A stretch of DNA of 64,000 bases. Source: Salipiger thiooxidans (GTDB taxonomy: Bacteria > Pseudomonadota > Alphaproteobacteria > Rhodobacterales > Rhodobacteraceae). This document shows positions 36,125 to 43,657 of the stretch, one piece after another. The position numbers were made by a program, and so were the translations under genes. The notes beneath the pieces were generated by a model. It was not told the DNA's origin, did not search any database, and saw only the letters and a list, made by a program, of their open reading frames with translations. Position 1 is the stretch's first letter; every line of letters begins with the position of its first letter. The stretch lies in the NCBI RefSeq assembly GCF_900102075.1, contig NZ_FNAV01000003.1, positions 344,800-408,799 of the forward strand. Reading direction: 5' to 3'.

Positions 36125-37351
36125 ATGTTTGTCATTCTACGTGACGAGAATGCACCCTTCCGCAGCCGAGCCCCGCGCCCGGCTGCGCCCACCGGCCTTC
36201 CGGGGTTCGGTCCGGGGGCCCTGGAAAGTCCGATGATCGCGGCGGTGCCCCCGTCGCCCAAGCTCGAGACCGCGGATCTCACAGCTGCCGACATGCGCGA
36301 CGTGGCCCATGACCCCTCAGTCGCCGCGGTGGCACGCGCCATGCCGACCAAGCTGATCGAACCGGAACCGCTCGACGACGTGCGGGCCGAGGACGCCGAG
36401 CCTGCGTGGGGCGTGGCCGCGGTCGGCGCGCTCGACGCGCCATTCACCGGGGCGGGGGTCAGGGTCGCGGTGCTCGACACCGGCATCGACACCGACCACC
36501 CGGCCTTCGCGGGCGTCAATCTCGTGACCCGCGACTTCGCGGGCTCGGGCATCGAGGACGCCAATGGCCACGGTACCCATTGCGCCGGCACCATCTTCGG
36601 GCGCGACGTGGACGGCACCCGCATCGGCGTGGCGCGCGGGGTCACCGATGTGCTGATCGGCAAGGTGCTGGGCGACGATGGCAGCGGCTCGTCCGAGATG
36701 CTCTTCGACGCGATCAAGTGGGCCTCGGACCAGCAGGCGCAGGTGGTCTCGATGTCGCTGGGTTTCGATTTTCCGGGACTGGTCGAGCAGCTGATCGGAG
36801 AGGGCTGGCCGGATCTGCTGGCGGCCTCGGTGGCGCTCGAGGGCTACCGGATGAACCTGCGCATGTTCGACGCGCTGATGGACATGCTGCGGGCGCAGGC
36901 GCCGTTCTCGGGCGGCACCGTGGTCTGCGCCGCCGCCGGCAACGAGAGCCGCCGCAACATCGACCCGGGCTTCGAGGTCTCGGCCTCGGTCCCCGCTGCC
37001 GCCTTCGGGGTGGTCTCGGTGGGGGCGCTGGGGCAGGGCGACGCCGGGCTCGGCATCGCGGCCTTTTCCAACACCAACCCCACGGTCTCGGCGCCGGGCG
37101 TCAATGTCATCTCGGCGGCGACCGGTGGCGGGTTGCGGGCGCTGAACGGCACCTCGATGGCCTGTCCCCACACCGCCGGCATCGCGGCGCTCTGGTGGGA
37201 GGCGCAGCGCGCCTCGGGCAGCCCCGCGAATGCAGAGGCGGTGCGGGCGCGGCTGCTCGCCACCTGCACCACCGCGGGGCTCGACCCGGCCACCGACGCG
37301 CTCGACCGCGGGCAGGGGCTGGTGCAGGCACCGCGGGCGGCGGTGGGCTAG
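36125..37351 (+). CDS. S8 family (subtilisin-like) serine peptidase without a signal peptide
   Basis: A 408-residue subtilase with the full catalytic triad: Asp118 in VAVLDTGIDTDHP, His149 in NGHGTHCAGT and Ser344 in LNGTSMACPHTAG, plus the oxyanion-hole Asn273 in AAAGNESRRN. The N-terminus (MFVILRDENAPFRSRAPRPAAP...) has no hydrophobic export signal; about residues 1-95 may be a propeptide. It may therefore stay in the cytoplasm or leave through a non-Sec route. It stands alone after the adenosine kinase, with 108 bases of upstream sequence containing TTTGTCATTC near the start. Substrate unknown. Confidence 0.9.
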   Translation: MFVILRDENAPFRSRAPRPAAPTGLPGFGPGALESPMIAAVPPSPKLETADLTAADMRDVAHDPSVAAVARAMPTKLIEPEPLDDVRAEDAEPAWGVAAVGALDAPFTGAGVRVAVLDTGIDTDHPAFAGVNLVTRDFAGSGIEDANGHGTHCAGTIFGRDVDGTRIGVARGVTDVLIGKVLGDDGSGSSEMLFDAIKWASDQQAQVVSMSLGFDFPGLVEQLIGEGWPDLLAASVALEGYRMNLRMFDALMDMLRAQAPFSGGTVVCAAAGNESRRNIDPGFEVSASVPAAAFGVVSVGALGQGDAGLGIAAFSNTNPTVSAPGVNVISAATGGGLRALNGTSMACPHTAGIAALWWEAQRASGSPANAEAVRARLLATCTTAGLDPATDALDRGQGLVQAPRAAVG

Positions 37352-37382
37352 GGCACCCAGTTGGATTGAGAGATGCGTTGCC

Positions 37383-40190
37383 TCAGTGCGCCTCGGCCCA
37401 GCTCTTGCCGCGTCCGGCGTCCACGACCAGTGGCACGTCGAGCTTGACCACCGGCTCGGCGGCGCCCTCCATGACCGAGCGGGCCGCGGCGATCAGGTCG
37501 TCCTCGGCGCCCTGATCGACCTCGAAGATCAGTTCGTCGTGCACCTGCAGCAGCATCTTCGCGGGGATCTCGGCAATGGCGCCGGGCATCCTCACCATGG
37601 CGCGCCGGATGATGTCCGCCGCCGTGCCCTGGATCGGCGCGTTGATCGCGGCGCGCTTGGCAAAGCCCGCGCGCGGGCCGCTGGCCGAGATCTCGGGCGT
37701 GTGGATGATGCGCCCGAACAGGGTCTCGACCCGCTTGTGTTCCTTCGCGAAGGCCACGGTCTCGTCCATGTAGGTCTTGATGCCGGGGAAACGTTCGAAA
37801 TAGCGGTCGATGAAGGCCTGCGCCTCGCCGCGCGGGATGCGCAGGTTGCGGGCGAGGCCGAAGCCCGAGATGCCGTAGATGACGCCGAAGTTGATGGCCT
37901 TGGCCTGACGCCGGATCTCGGGCGTCATTTCCTCCATCGGCACGTTGAACATCTCGGAGGCGGTCATCGCGTGGATGTCCTGCCCCTCGCGGAAGGCCTC
38001 CTTCAGTGCGTCGATGCCCGCCATGTGGGCGAGGATGCGCAGCTCGATCTGGCTGTAGTCGAGCGAGACGATGGTCTTGCCCTCGGGCGCGACGAAGGCC
38101 TCGCGGATGCGCCGCCCTTCCTCGGAGCGCACCGGGATGTTCTGCAGGTTGGGGTCGGTCGAGGCCAGGCGGCCGGTGTTGGCGCCCGCGATCACGTAGG
38201 AGGTGTGGACGCGGCCGGTCTCCTTGTTGATGTGCTCCTGCAGGGCGTCGGTGTAGGTCGACTTGAGCTTGGAGAGCTGGCGCCAGTCCAGCACTCGCGC
38301 CGGCAGCTCGTGCTCGGTCGCGAGATCCTCGAGCACGTCGGCGCCGGTGGCATAGGCGCCGGTCTTGCCCTTCTTGCCGCCCTCGAGCCCCATCTTGTCG
38401 AAGAGGATCTCGCCCAGCTGCTTGGGAGAGCCGACGTTGAAGCTCTCGCCCGCGAGATCGTGGATCTCGGCCTCGAGCTGCGCCATCTTCTGGCTGAAGG
38501 CGTTCGACATGCGCGAGAGCGTGTCGCGGTCGACCTGCACGCCGGTCATCTCCATCTCGGCCAGCACCGGGACCAGCGGGCGCTCGAGCCCCTCGTAGAC
38601 CCGGGTGACGTGGACCTGGTGCAGCTGTGGCTTGAAGATCGTCCAGAGACGCAGGGTGATGTCGGCGTCCTCGGCGGCGTATTTCACCGCGTCCTCGACC
38701 GGCACGCGGTCGAAGGTGATCTGGTTCTTGCCCGAGCCCAGCAGCGACTTGATCGGGATCGGCGTGTGCGAGAGGTAGCGCTCGGAGAGCGTGTCCATGC
38801 CGTGCCCGTGCAACCCGCCGTGCATGGCGTAGGACATCAGCATGGTGTCGTCGATGGGGGTGATGCCGATGCCGTAGCGGGCAAAGATCTTGGCATCGTA
38901 TTTCATGTTCTGCCCGATCTTCATCACCGCTGGATCCTCGAGCAGCGGTTTCAGAAGGTCGAGCGCGTCCTGCATCGGCATCTGCCCCTCGGCCAGCTCG
39001 TCGCTGCCGAAGAGATCGTCGGTGGCGACGGCGCGGTGGGCGAGCGGGATGTAGCAGGCCTTGCCGGGGGTGATGCAGAGCGAGATGCCGACGAGATCGC
39101 AGGCCATCTCGTTGAGCCCCGTGGTCTCGGTGTCGACGGCCACCCAGCCGCGCTGCTGCGCCTCGGCGATCCACGGCGCGAGCTCTTCGGCGGTCTTGAC
39201 CCAAGCGTAGCCGGCGGGGTCGATGGCTGGCATCTCGGGCGCGGCACCGGCCTCGGCACCCGCGGCGGCGGGCGCTGCCTCGGGGAGGACGGGGGCGTCC
39301 TTGCCGAACTTGTCGGCGACGCGCTTGGTGAGGGTGCGGAACTCCATCTCGGTGAGGAAGCCCAGCAGCACCTCGGGATCCGGGTCGCGGACCTCGAGAT
39401 CGTCGAGGCTGAAGTCGAGCGGGGTCTCGCAGTCGAGCTGCACGAGGCGCTTCGACAGCTCGATCTGCTCGCGCTTCTCGATCAGGGTCTGGCGGCGCTT
39501 GGGCTGCTTGATCTCCCCGGCGCGGTCGAGGAGCTCTTCGAGCGAGCCGAAGTCGTTGATCAGCAGCGCCGCGGTCTTGATGCCGATGCCCGGGGCGCCG
39601 GGCACGTTGTCGACCGAATCCCCGGCCAGCGCCTGCACGTCGACGACCCGCTCGGGGAAGACGCCGAATTTCTCGAAGACGCCGTCGCGGTCGATGCGCT
39701 TGTTCTTCATGGCGTCGAGCATCTCGACCCCGTCGCCGACCAGCTGCATCAGGTCCTTGTCGGAGGAGATGATCGTCACCCGCCCGCCGGCTTCGCGCGC
39801 CTGGCAGGTGAGGGTGGCGATGATGTCGTCGGCCTCGTAGCCCTCGAGTTCCTTGCAGGCGATGTTGAAGGCCAGGGTGGCGGTCCGGGTCAGCGGGATC
39901 TGCGGGCGCAGGTCCTCGGGCATGGCCTCGCGGTTGGCCTTGTAGAGGTCGTAGAGATCATTGCGGAAGGTGTGGCTGCCCTTGTCGAAGATCACCGCGA
40001 CATGGGTCGGCGCGTCGGGGCCGGAGCTGTCCTCGACGTATTTCTGCAGCATGTTGCAGAAGCCGGACACTGCGCCGATGGGCAGCCCGTCCGACTTGCG
40101 GGTGAGCGGCGGCAGCGCGTGATAGGCGCGGAAGATGAAGGCCGATCCGTCGATCAGGTGCAGGTGGCAGCCCTTGCCGAACTGGGTCAT
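37383..40190 (-). CDS. polA: DNA polymerase I
   Basis: Pol I (935 residues) fills gaps and removes RNA primers. The 5'-3' exonuclease domain (residues 1-290) includes HLIDGSAFIFRAYHALPPL and DKDLMQLV. The 3'-5' exonuclease domain shows WVAVDTETTGLNEMACDLVG with the D-x-E pair, so proofreading is probably active. The polymerase domain has motif A SLDYSQIELRILAHMAG, motif B RRQAKAINFGVIYGISGFGLAR and motif C LLQVHDELIFEV. The start ATG at 40190 (MTQFGKGCHLHLIDG) is chosen over a longer frame that runs into dispersed repeat copy C. Confidence 0.98.
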   Translation of the reverse strand: MTQFGKGCHLHLIDGSAFIFRAYHALPPLTRKSDGLPIGAVSGFCNMLQKYVEDSSGPDAPTHVAVIFDKGSHTFRNDLYDLYKANREAMPEDLRPQIPLTRTATLAFNIACKELEGYEADDIIATLTCQAREAGGRVTIISSDKDLMQLVGDGVEMLDAMKNKRIDRDGVFEKFGVFPERVVDVQALAGDSVDNVPGAPGIGIKTAALLINDFGSLEELLDRAGEIKQPKRRQTLIEKREQIELSKRLVQLDCETPLDFSLDDLEVRDPDPEVLLGFLTEMEFRTLTKRVADKFGKDAPVLPEAAPAAAGAEAGAAPEMPAIDPAGYAWVKTAEELAPWIAEAQQRGWVAVDTETTGLNEMACDLVGISLCITPGKACYIPLAHRAVATDDLFGSDELAEGQMPMQDALDLLKPLLEDPAVMKIGQNMKYDAKIFARYGIGITPIDDTMLMSYAMHGGLHGHGMDTLSERYLSHTPIPIKSLLGSGKNQITFDRVPVEDAVKYAAEDADITLRLWTIFKPQLHQVHVTRVYEGLERPLVPVLAEMEMTGVQVDRDTLSRMSNAFSQKMAQLEAEIHDLAGESFNVGSPKQLGEILFDKMGLEGGKKGKTGAYATGADVLEDLATEHELPARVLDWRQLSKLKSTYTDALQEHINKETGRVHTSYVIAGANTGRLASTDPNLQNIPVRSEEGRRIREAFVAPEGKTIVSLDYSQIELRILAHMAGIDALKEAFREGQDIHAMTASEMFNVPMEEMTPEIRRQAKAINFGVIYGISGFGLARNLRIPRGEAQAFIDRYFERFPGIKTYMDETVAFAKEHKRVETLFGRIIHTPEISASGPRAGFAKRAAINAPIQGTAADIIRRAMVRMPGAIAEIPAKMLLQVHDELIFEVDQGAEDDLIAAARSVMEGAAEPVVKLDVPLVVDAGRGKSWAEAH

Positions 40191-40280
40191 GGTGGCGTCT
40201 CCCGGTGCTGTGCGTTGCGCCATGGTTTGCCACGGGCGGCGCGCGCCTGCCAGAGGGAATGCCCGGCGGAGGGGCCGAAG

Positions 40281-40340
40281 GGGGGCCAGCCCCCCGCGCT
40301 TCGCGCTCCCCCCGGAGTTTACGGGCAAGATGAAGGGCGG
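40281..40340 (+). repeat. Dispersed intergenic element, copy C
   Basis: GGGGGC-CA-GCCCCC hairpin (40281-40294), then a GCGC-TTC-GCGC hairpin, then CTCCCCCCGGAGTTTACGGG and CAAGATGAAGGGCGG. The core can fold as CCCG/CGGG. It lies between mbfA (stop at 40401) and polA, in the same relation to the upstream leftward gene as copy A. Confidence 0.8.
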
Positions 40341-40400
40341 GGGGCGCGCTTGCGGTGGGCTCTGTGCTTGTGCCGGAAGGCGGGCGGGGGCCTTGGGAGG

Positions 40401-41375
40401 TCAGCCGCTGCCGATCAGGATGCCCGCGGCCAGCACCAGCGCGCCGCCAAGGACCACCTGCACGGCGGCGCGGAGGAAGGGGGTCTCCATGTATTTCTTC
40501 TGGATCCAGGCGATGGCCCAGAGTTCGAAGAAGACGACGATCCAGGCGATGATGGTCGCGGTCCAGAAATGCGGGATCAGGTAGGGCAGGGCATGGCCGA
40601 GCCCGCCCACCGCCGTCATCACCCCGGAGGCAACGCCGCGCTTGAAGGGCGAGCCGCGGCCCGACAGTTCGCCGTCGTCCGAGGCGGCCTCGGTGAAGCC
40701 CATCGAGATGCCGGCGCCGACCGAGGCGGCGAGGCCGACGAGGAAGGTGGTGAAGGTGTCCTGCGTGGCGAAGGCGGTCGCGAAGATCGGCGCCAGCGTC
40801 GAGACCGAGCCGTCCATCAGCCCCGCGAGCCCCGGCTGCACCCATGTCAGCACGAACTGGCGGTGGGCGATGCGGTCTTCCTCTTCGCGGGTCTCGTCGT
40901 CGAGGTGGTCGCCGGTCAGCTCTATTGCGCGGCGTTCGTGCGAGGCCTCGGCGGCGGCGAGATCGCCCAGCAGCCGGCGGGTCGACGCGTCGGTGCTGCG
41001 CTTGGCGGCCTCGAGGTAGAAGCGCTCGGCGTCGCGCTCCATGATCTCGGCCTGTTCGCGGATCCGCTCGAGCGAGAGGTTCTTCATCAGCCAGACCGGC
41101 CGCCGGGCGTAGAAGCCGGCCACGTGCTCGCGCCGGATCAGCGGGATCACCGTGCCGAAGCGCATGCTGTGGGCCGAGATCAGTGCCTTGCGGTGGCCGT
41201 CTTCCTCGATGGCCATGTTGTCGAAGATCGCCGCCGAGTCGGGGAAGTCGGGGCGCAGCATCTCGGCGTAGCTGCGGTAGATCCGGGCGTCGTCCTCTTC
41301 CGACGAGATCGCCAGCGCGAGAATCTCCTGTTCGCTCAGATCCCGGAACTGCCGGCGGTGATTGAAGAAACTCAT
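40401..41375 (-). CDS. mbfA: Membrane-bound ferritin-like iron exporter MbfA
   Basis: A 324-residue protein of the erythrin-vacuolar iron transport family. The N-terminal rubrerythrin/ferritin-like four-helix domain has the di-iron ligands in SEEDDARIYRSYAEML, EEDGHRKAL, ERDAERFYLEA and EASHERRAIEL. The C-terminal CCC1/VIT1-like membrane part begins WVQPGLAGLMDGSVSTLAPIF, with about five helices to VVLGGALVLAAGILIG. In Agrobacterium and Bradyrhizobium MbfA exports iron and protects against acid and peroxide. The perfect Irr/ICE palindrome 16 bases upstream of the start fits Irr repression under low iron. Confidence 0.92.
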   Translation of the reverse strand: MSFFNHRRQFRDLSEQEILALAISSEEDDARIYRSYAEMLRPDFPDSAAIFDNMAIEEDGHRKALISAHSMRFGTVIPLIRREHVAGFYARRPVWLMKNLSLERIREQAEIMERDAERFYLEAAKRSTDASTRRLLGDLAAAEASHERRAIELTGDHLDDETREEEDRIAHRQFVLTWVQPGLAGLMDGSVSTLAPIFATAFATQDTFTTFLVGLAASVGAGISMGFTEAASDDGELSGRGSPFKRGVASGVMTAVGGLGHALPYLIPHFWTATIIAWIVVFFELWAIAWIQKKYMETPFLRAAVQVVLGGALVLAAGILIGSG

Positions 41376-41390
41376 CGCAAACCTCTGTGG

Positions 41391-41405
41391 TTAGAATAAT
41401 TCTAA
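41391..41405. promoter_or_regulatory. Irr-type iron-control element (ICE) of mbfA
   Basis: TTAGAATAATTCTAA, a perfect 15-base palindrome, matches the ICE motif bound by Irr in alphaproteobacteria. It lies 16 bases upstream of the mbfA start, where binding would block transcription when iron is low. A looser copy, CTAGAAATTTTCTGG, follows at 41407-41421. Confidence 0.85.
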
Positions 41406-41440
41406 ACTAGAAATTTTCTGGTGGAATGCAATCGGCAAAA

Positions 41441-41460
41441 AGTGAACTGATCGGTTCACT
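41441..41460. promoter_or_regulatory. TetR operator candidate 1
   Basis: AGTGAACTGATCGGTTCACT: 7-base inverted repeat AGTGAAC/GTTCACT with a 6-base spacer. First of three TGAAC-N6-GTTCA sites before the tetR gene. Confidence 0.65.
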
Positions 41461-41495
41461 CTTGTGCTTGGCATGATCGCGGGATTTCGCAAAAA

Positions 41496-41511
41496 TGAAC
41501 CATACAGTTCA
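41496..41511. promoter_or_regulatory. TetR operator candidate 2
   Basis: TGAACCATACAGTTCA: the same TGAAC-N6-GTTCA architecture, 16 bases before the start of the 30-residue signal-peptide ORF, over its likely promoter. Confidence 0.6.
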
Positions 41512-41526
41512 GTTTGGAATCGCGCC

Positions 41527-41619
41527 ATGAAAGAGATGCTTCTGCTTGCCGCCGCCCTCATGATCCTTGCGCCCCTGCCCGGCGCCGCGCAGGGGATCGA
41601 GCTTCCGCGCCTGACCTGA
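41527..41619 (+). CDS. 30-residue signal-peptide ORF (mini-protein or 5' remnant of an exported protein)
   Basis: ATG at 41527 encodes MKEMLLLAAALMILAPLPGA followed by AQGIELPRLT and a stop. The first 21 residues are a convincing Sec signal peptide with an Ala-x-Ala site, but only about nine mature residues follow. The stop falls in a pentanucleotide tandem repeat, CCTGA x3 then CCTGG (41610-41629), and another reading frame is open after it, so this may be a frameshifted or decayed exported protein. It sits between operators 2 and 3 of the TetR gene, where a regulated efflux or membrane gene would be expected. Confidence 0.4.
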   Translation: MKEMLLLAAALMILAPLPGAAQGIELPRLT

Positions 41620-41704
41620 CCTGACCTGGCCTGCGCCCGCACCGTCGCCCGCGCCCGTCCCGCAGCCGGCAGGGCGGCCCTGAACCGTTGGTGCTTGCCG
41701 GAAC

Positions 41705-41720
41705 TGAACTGGCCGGTTTA
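41705..41720. promoter_or_regulatory. TetR operator candidate 3
   Basis: TGAACTGGCCGGTTTA: TGAAC-N6-GTTTA, one mismatch from the other two sites, 27 bases before the tetR start codon, placed for autoregulation. Confidence 0.55.
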
Positions 41721-41746
41721 TGATGGCCGGCATCGGGAGGTCCGGG

Positions 41747-42364
41747 ATGACAACCACTCAGGCGACCGTCCGTCGGGGGCGCAAATTCGACCAGGTGCTT
41801 GAAGGCGCCCGCGAAATCTTTCTTCGCGATGGCTTCGAGGGGGCCAGCGTCGACGACATCGCGCGCGCGGCGGGGGTCTCGAAGGCGACGCTCTACAGCT
41901 ACTTCCCCGACAAGCGGCTGCTGTTCATGGAGATGGCCAGCGCCCAGTGCCAGGCCCAGACCGACGAGGCGATGCTGAGCATCGACATGTCCGGGCCGCC
42001 GGACCGGGTGCTGCCGCAGGTCGGGCGGCGCTTTCTCTCGTTCCTGCTGTCCGAGATGGGCCAGCGCGTCTTTCGCATCTGCGTGGCGGAATCCGACCGC
42101 TTCCCCGAGCTCGGCCGGCAGTTCTACCAGTGCGGGCCGCGGATGCTGCACAACGCGCTCACCGGCTATCTGCACCAGAGCGCCGAGCGCGGCGAGCTCA
42201 GGGTCACGGATTTCGAGCTTGCCGCCGACCAGTTCGCCGAGCTCTGCAAGGCGGATCTCTGGGCCAAGCTCTGCTTCGGCATCCAGACCCGCTTCGAGGA
42301 TGACGAGACCGGCCGCGTCGTGGATGGGGCGGTCGAGACCTTCCTCGCCCGCTACGGCGCCTGA
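41747..42364 (+). CDS. TetR/AcrR family transcriptional regulator
   Basis: A 205-residue repressor. The N-terminal helix-turn-helix is complete: AREIFLRDGFEGASVDDIARAAGVSKATLYSYFPDKRLLF. The C-terminal ligand domain (VLPQVGRRFLSFLLSEMGQRVFRICVAESDRFPELGRQFYQCGP) is of the AefR-like TetR_C type often linked to efflux control. GGGAGG lies six bases before ATG 41747; an earlier ATG adds nine residues. Three TGAAC-N6-GTTCA sites upstream make autoregulation likely. Its expected efflux partner is missing or reduced to the 30-residue ORF. Confidence 0.92.
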   Translation: MTTTQATVRRGRKFDQVLEGAREIFLRDGFEGASVDDIARAAGVSKATLYSYFPDKRLLFMEMASAQCQAQTDEAMLSIDMSGPPDRVLPQVGRRFLSFLLSEMGQRVFRICVAESDRFPELGRQFYQCGPRMLHNALTGYLHQSAERGELRVTDFELAADQFAELCKADLWAKLCFGIQTRFEDDETGRVVDGAVETFLARYGA

Positions 42365-42422
42365 CGCCCGGCCCATCCCCGAACTGGCCCCGACCTGCCA
42401 GCAGGACGGGGCAGGGGCGGCC

Positions 42423-43133
42423 TCAGTCGAGGCGCCGCACCAGAAGCTGGTTGCCCGGGCCGCGCTTGGTCTCGAACACCTTCAGCTCGGACACCAGGTC
42501 GGAGAGCTTGCGCTTGCCGTAGGTGCGGGTGTCGAAGTCGGGGTTCGCCGCGGTGATGAACTGGCCGAGCTGGCCGAGCGTGTACCAGTCGTCTTCCTGC
42601 TCGATGGCGTCCATCGCGGTGAAGATGAGGTTGCGCGCCTCGTCGAGCTTGCCGGTGGCGTGAGGCTGGCTGCCGGCGGTCTTCTGCTCGGGGGCGCCGT
42701 CGAGGTTCTCGAGGAAGATGAAACGCTTGCAGGCCTTGCGGAAGGCGTCCGGCGTCTTCTGCATGCCCATGCCGTAGGCGTCGAGCCCCTGTTCGCGGAT
42801 GCGGCTGGCGAGGCGGGTGAAATCGCTGTCGGAGCTGACCAGCACGAAGCCGTCGAACCGGGCCGTGTGCATCAGGTCCATGGCATCGATCACCAGCGAG
42901 ATGTCCGAGGCGTTCTTGCCCACGGTGTTGGCGGGCGAGTGCAGCGGCACCAGCCCGTATTCGGCAGTGATCTTCGACCAGCCGGCCATCTGCTGGCTGG
43001 AGAAGTCGCCGTAGACGCGGCGCACGCTGGCCTCGCCCAGCGAGGCGATCTCGTCGAAGATCGCCTTGGCGTATTTCGGCGAGGTGTTGTCGGCGTCGAT
43101 GAGAATGGCGAGAAGCCGGTTTTCACTGGGCAT
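42423..43133 (-). CDS. NYN-domain (LabA/PIN-like) nuclease with LOTUS/OST-HTH domain
   Basis: A 236-residue protein. The NYN nuclease domain (residues 1-145) keeps the acidic centre: LIDADNTS near residue 14, NASDISLVIDAMDLMH and VLVSSDSDFTRLASRIREQG. A linker follows, and residues about 160-230 form an OST-HTH/LOTUS RNA-binding domain (ARNLIFTAMDAIEQEDDWYTLGQLGQFITAANPDFDTRTYG, KLSDLVSEL). NYN-LOTUS proteins are presumed RNases acting on RNA or tRNA. AAGGAGGGCACA precedes ATG 43133. It is the third gene of a compact operon after the channel and GNAT genes, 20 bases from GNAT. Confidence 0.9.
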   Translation of the reverse strand: MPSENRLLAILIDADNTSPKYAKAIFDEIASLGEASVRRVYGDFSSQQMAGWSKITAEYGLVPLHSPANTVGKNASDISLVIDAMDLMHTARFDGFVLVSSDSDFTRLASRIREQGLDAYGMGMQKTPDAFRKACKRFIFLENLDGAPEQKTAGSQPHATGKLDEARNLIFTAMDAIEQEDDWYTLGQLGQFITAANPDFDTRTYGKRKLSDLVSELKVFETKRGPGNQLLVRRLD

Positions 43134-43153
43134 TGTGCCCTCCTTGTACGGGA

Positions 43154-43657
43154 TCACGTGGCGCCCAGCGGCTTGTGCATCACGAGCGCGTCCACGTAAC
43201 CCTCCTTTGGGTGGTTGAAGGCGCCGGGAAGGCGGCCGACGATCTTGAACCCCGCCCGTTCCCACAGCGCCACGGCGCGCAGGTTCGAGGAGATCACGAA
43301 GTTGAACTGCATCGCGCGGAAGCCTGCGCTGCGGGCGCTGGCCAGCGCGTGGGCCAGCATCGAGCGCGCGATGCCGCGCCCATGCTGGTCGGGGTCGGTG
43401 ACGAAGCCGCAGTTGCAGACATGGCTGCCGCCGCCCTTCTGGTTCCGCACCAGGAAGTAGGAGCCGACGAGACGGCCGTCAATCACCGCCGAGAACACCT
43501 GCCGCCCGGGCCCGCACCAGTAGGCCAGCGCGTCCTCGCGCGGGATGTCGGGGTCGATGGCATAGGTGTCGCCCGCCCGGAACACCGGCTCGAGCACGCG
43601 CCAGAGCGCGTCGCGGTCGCGGGGCTCGAAGTGCCGGATGGTGATCTCGGACGTCAA
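43154..43657 (-). CDS. GNAT family N-acetyltransferase
   Basis: A 167-residue single-domain acetyltransferase. The acetyl-CoA-binding motif is DPDQHGRGIARSMLAHALASARSAGF (residues about 92-117), with the preceding strand GGGSHVCNCGFV, and SSNLRAVALWERAGFKIVGRLPGAF ends the fold. The start is TTG at 43657, giving a four-base TTGA overlap with the channel stop and with GGAGGG upstream. The substrate is unknown; its closest types acetylate amino acids, ribosomal proteins or aminoglycosides. It is tightly coupled to the channel gene, and 20 bases before the NYN nuclease. Confidence 0.9.
   Translation of the reverse strand: MTSEITIRHFEPRDRDALWRVLEPVFRAGDTYAIDPDIPREDALAYWCGPGRQVFSAVIDGRLVGSYFLVRNQKGGGSHVCNCGFVTDPDQHGRGIARSMLAHALASARSAGFRAMQFNFVISSNLRAVALWERAGFKIVGRLPGAFNHPKEGYVDALVMHKPLGAT

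Noticed and set aside
37230-41399. A 1389-codon open frame on the plus strand opposite polA and mbfA
   Set aside because: It is antisense to two clear genes and its sequence is Gly/Val/Leu/Arg/His-rich shadow coding with no domain. GC-rich codon bias removes stops from the opposite strand.
41391-41642. An 83-codon minus-strand frame over the mbfA/tetR control region
   Set aside because: It covers operators and the Irr box; composition is not protein-like and there is no ribosome site.
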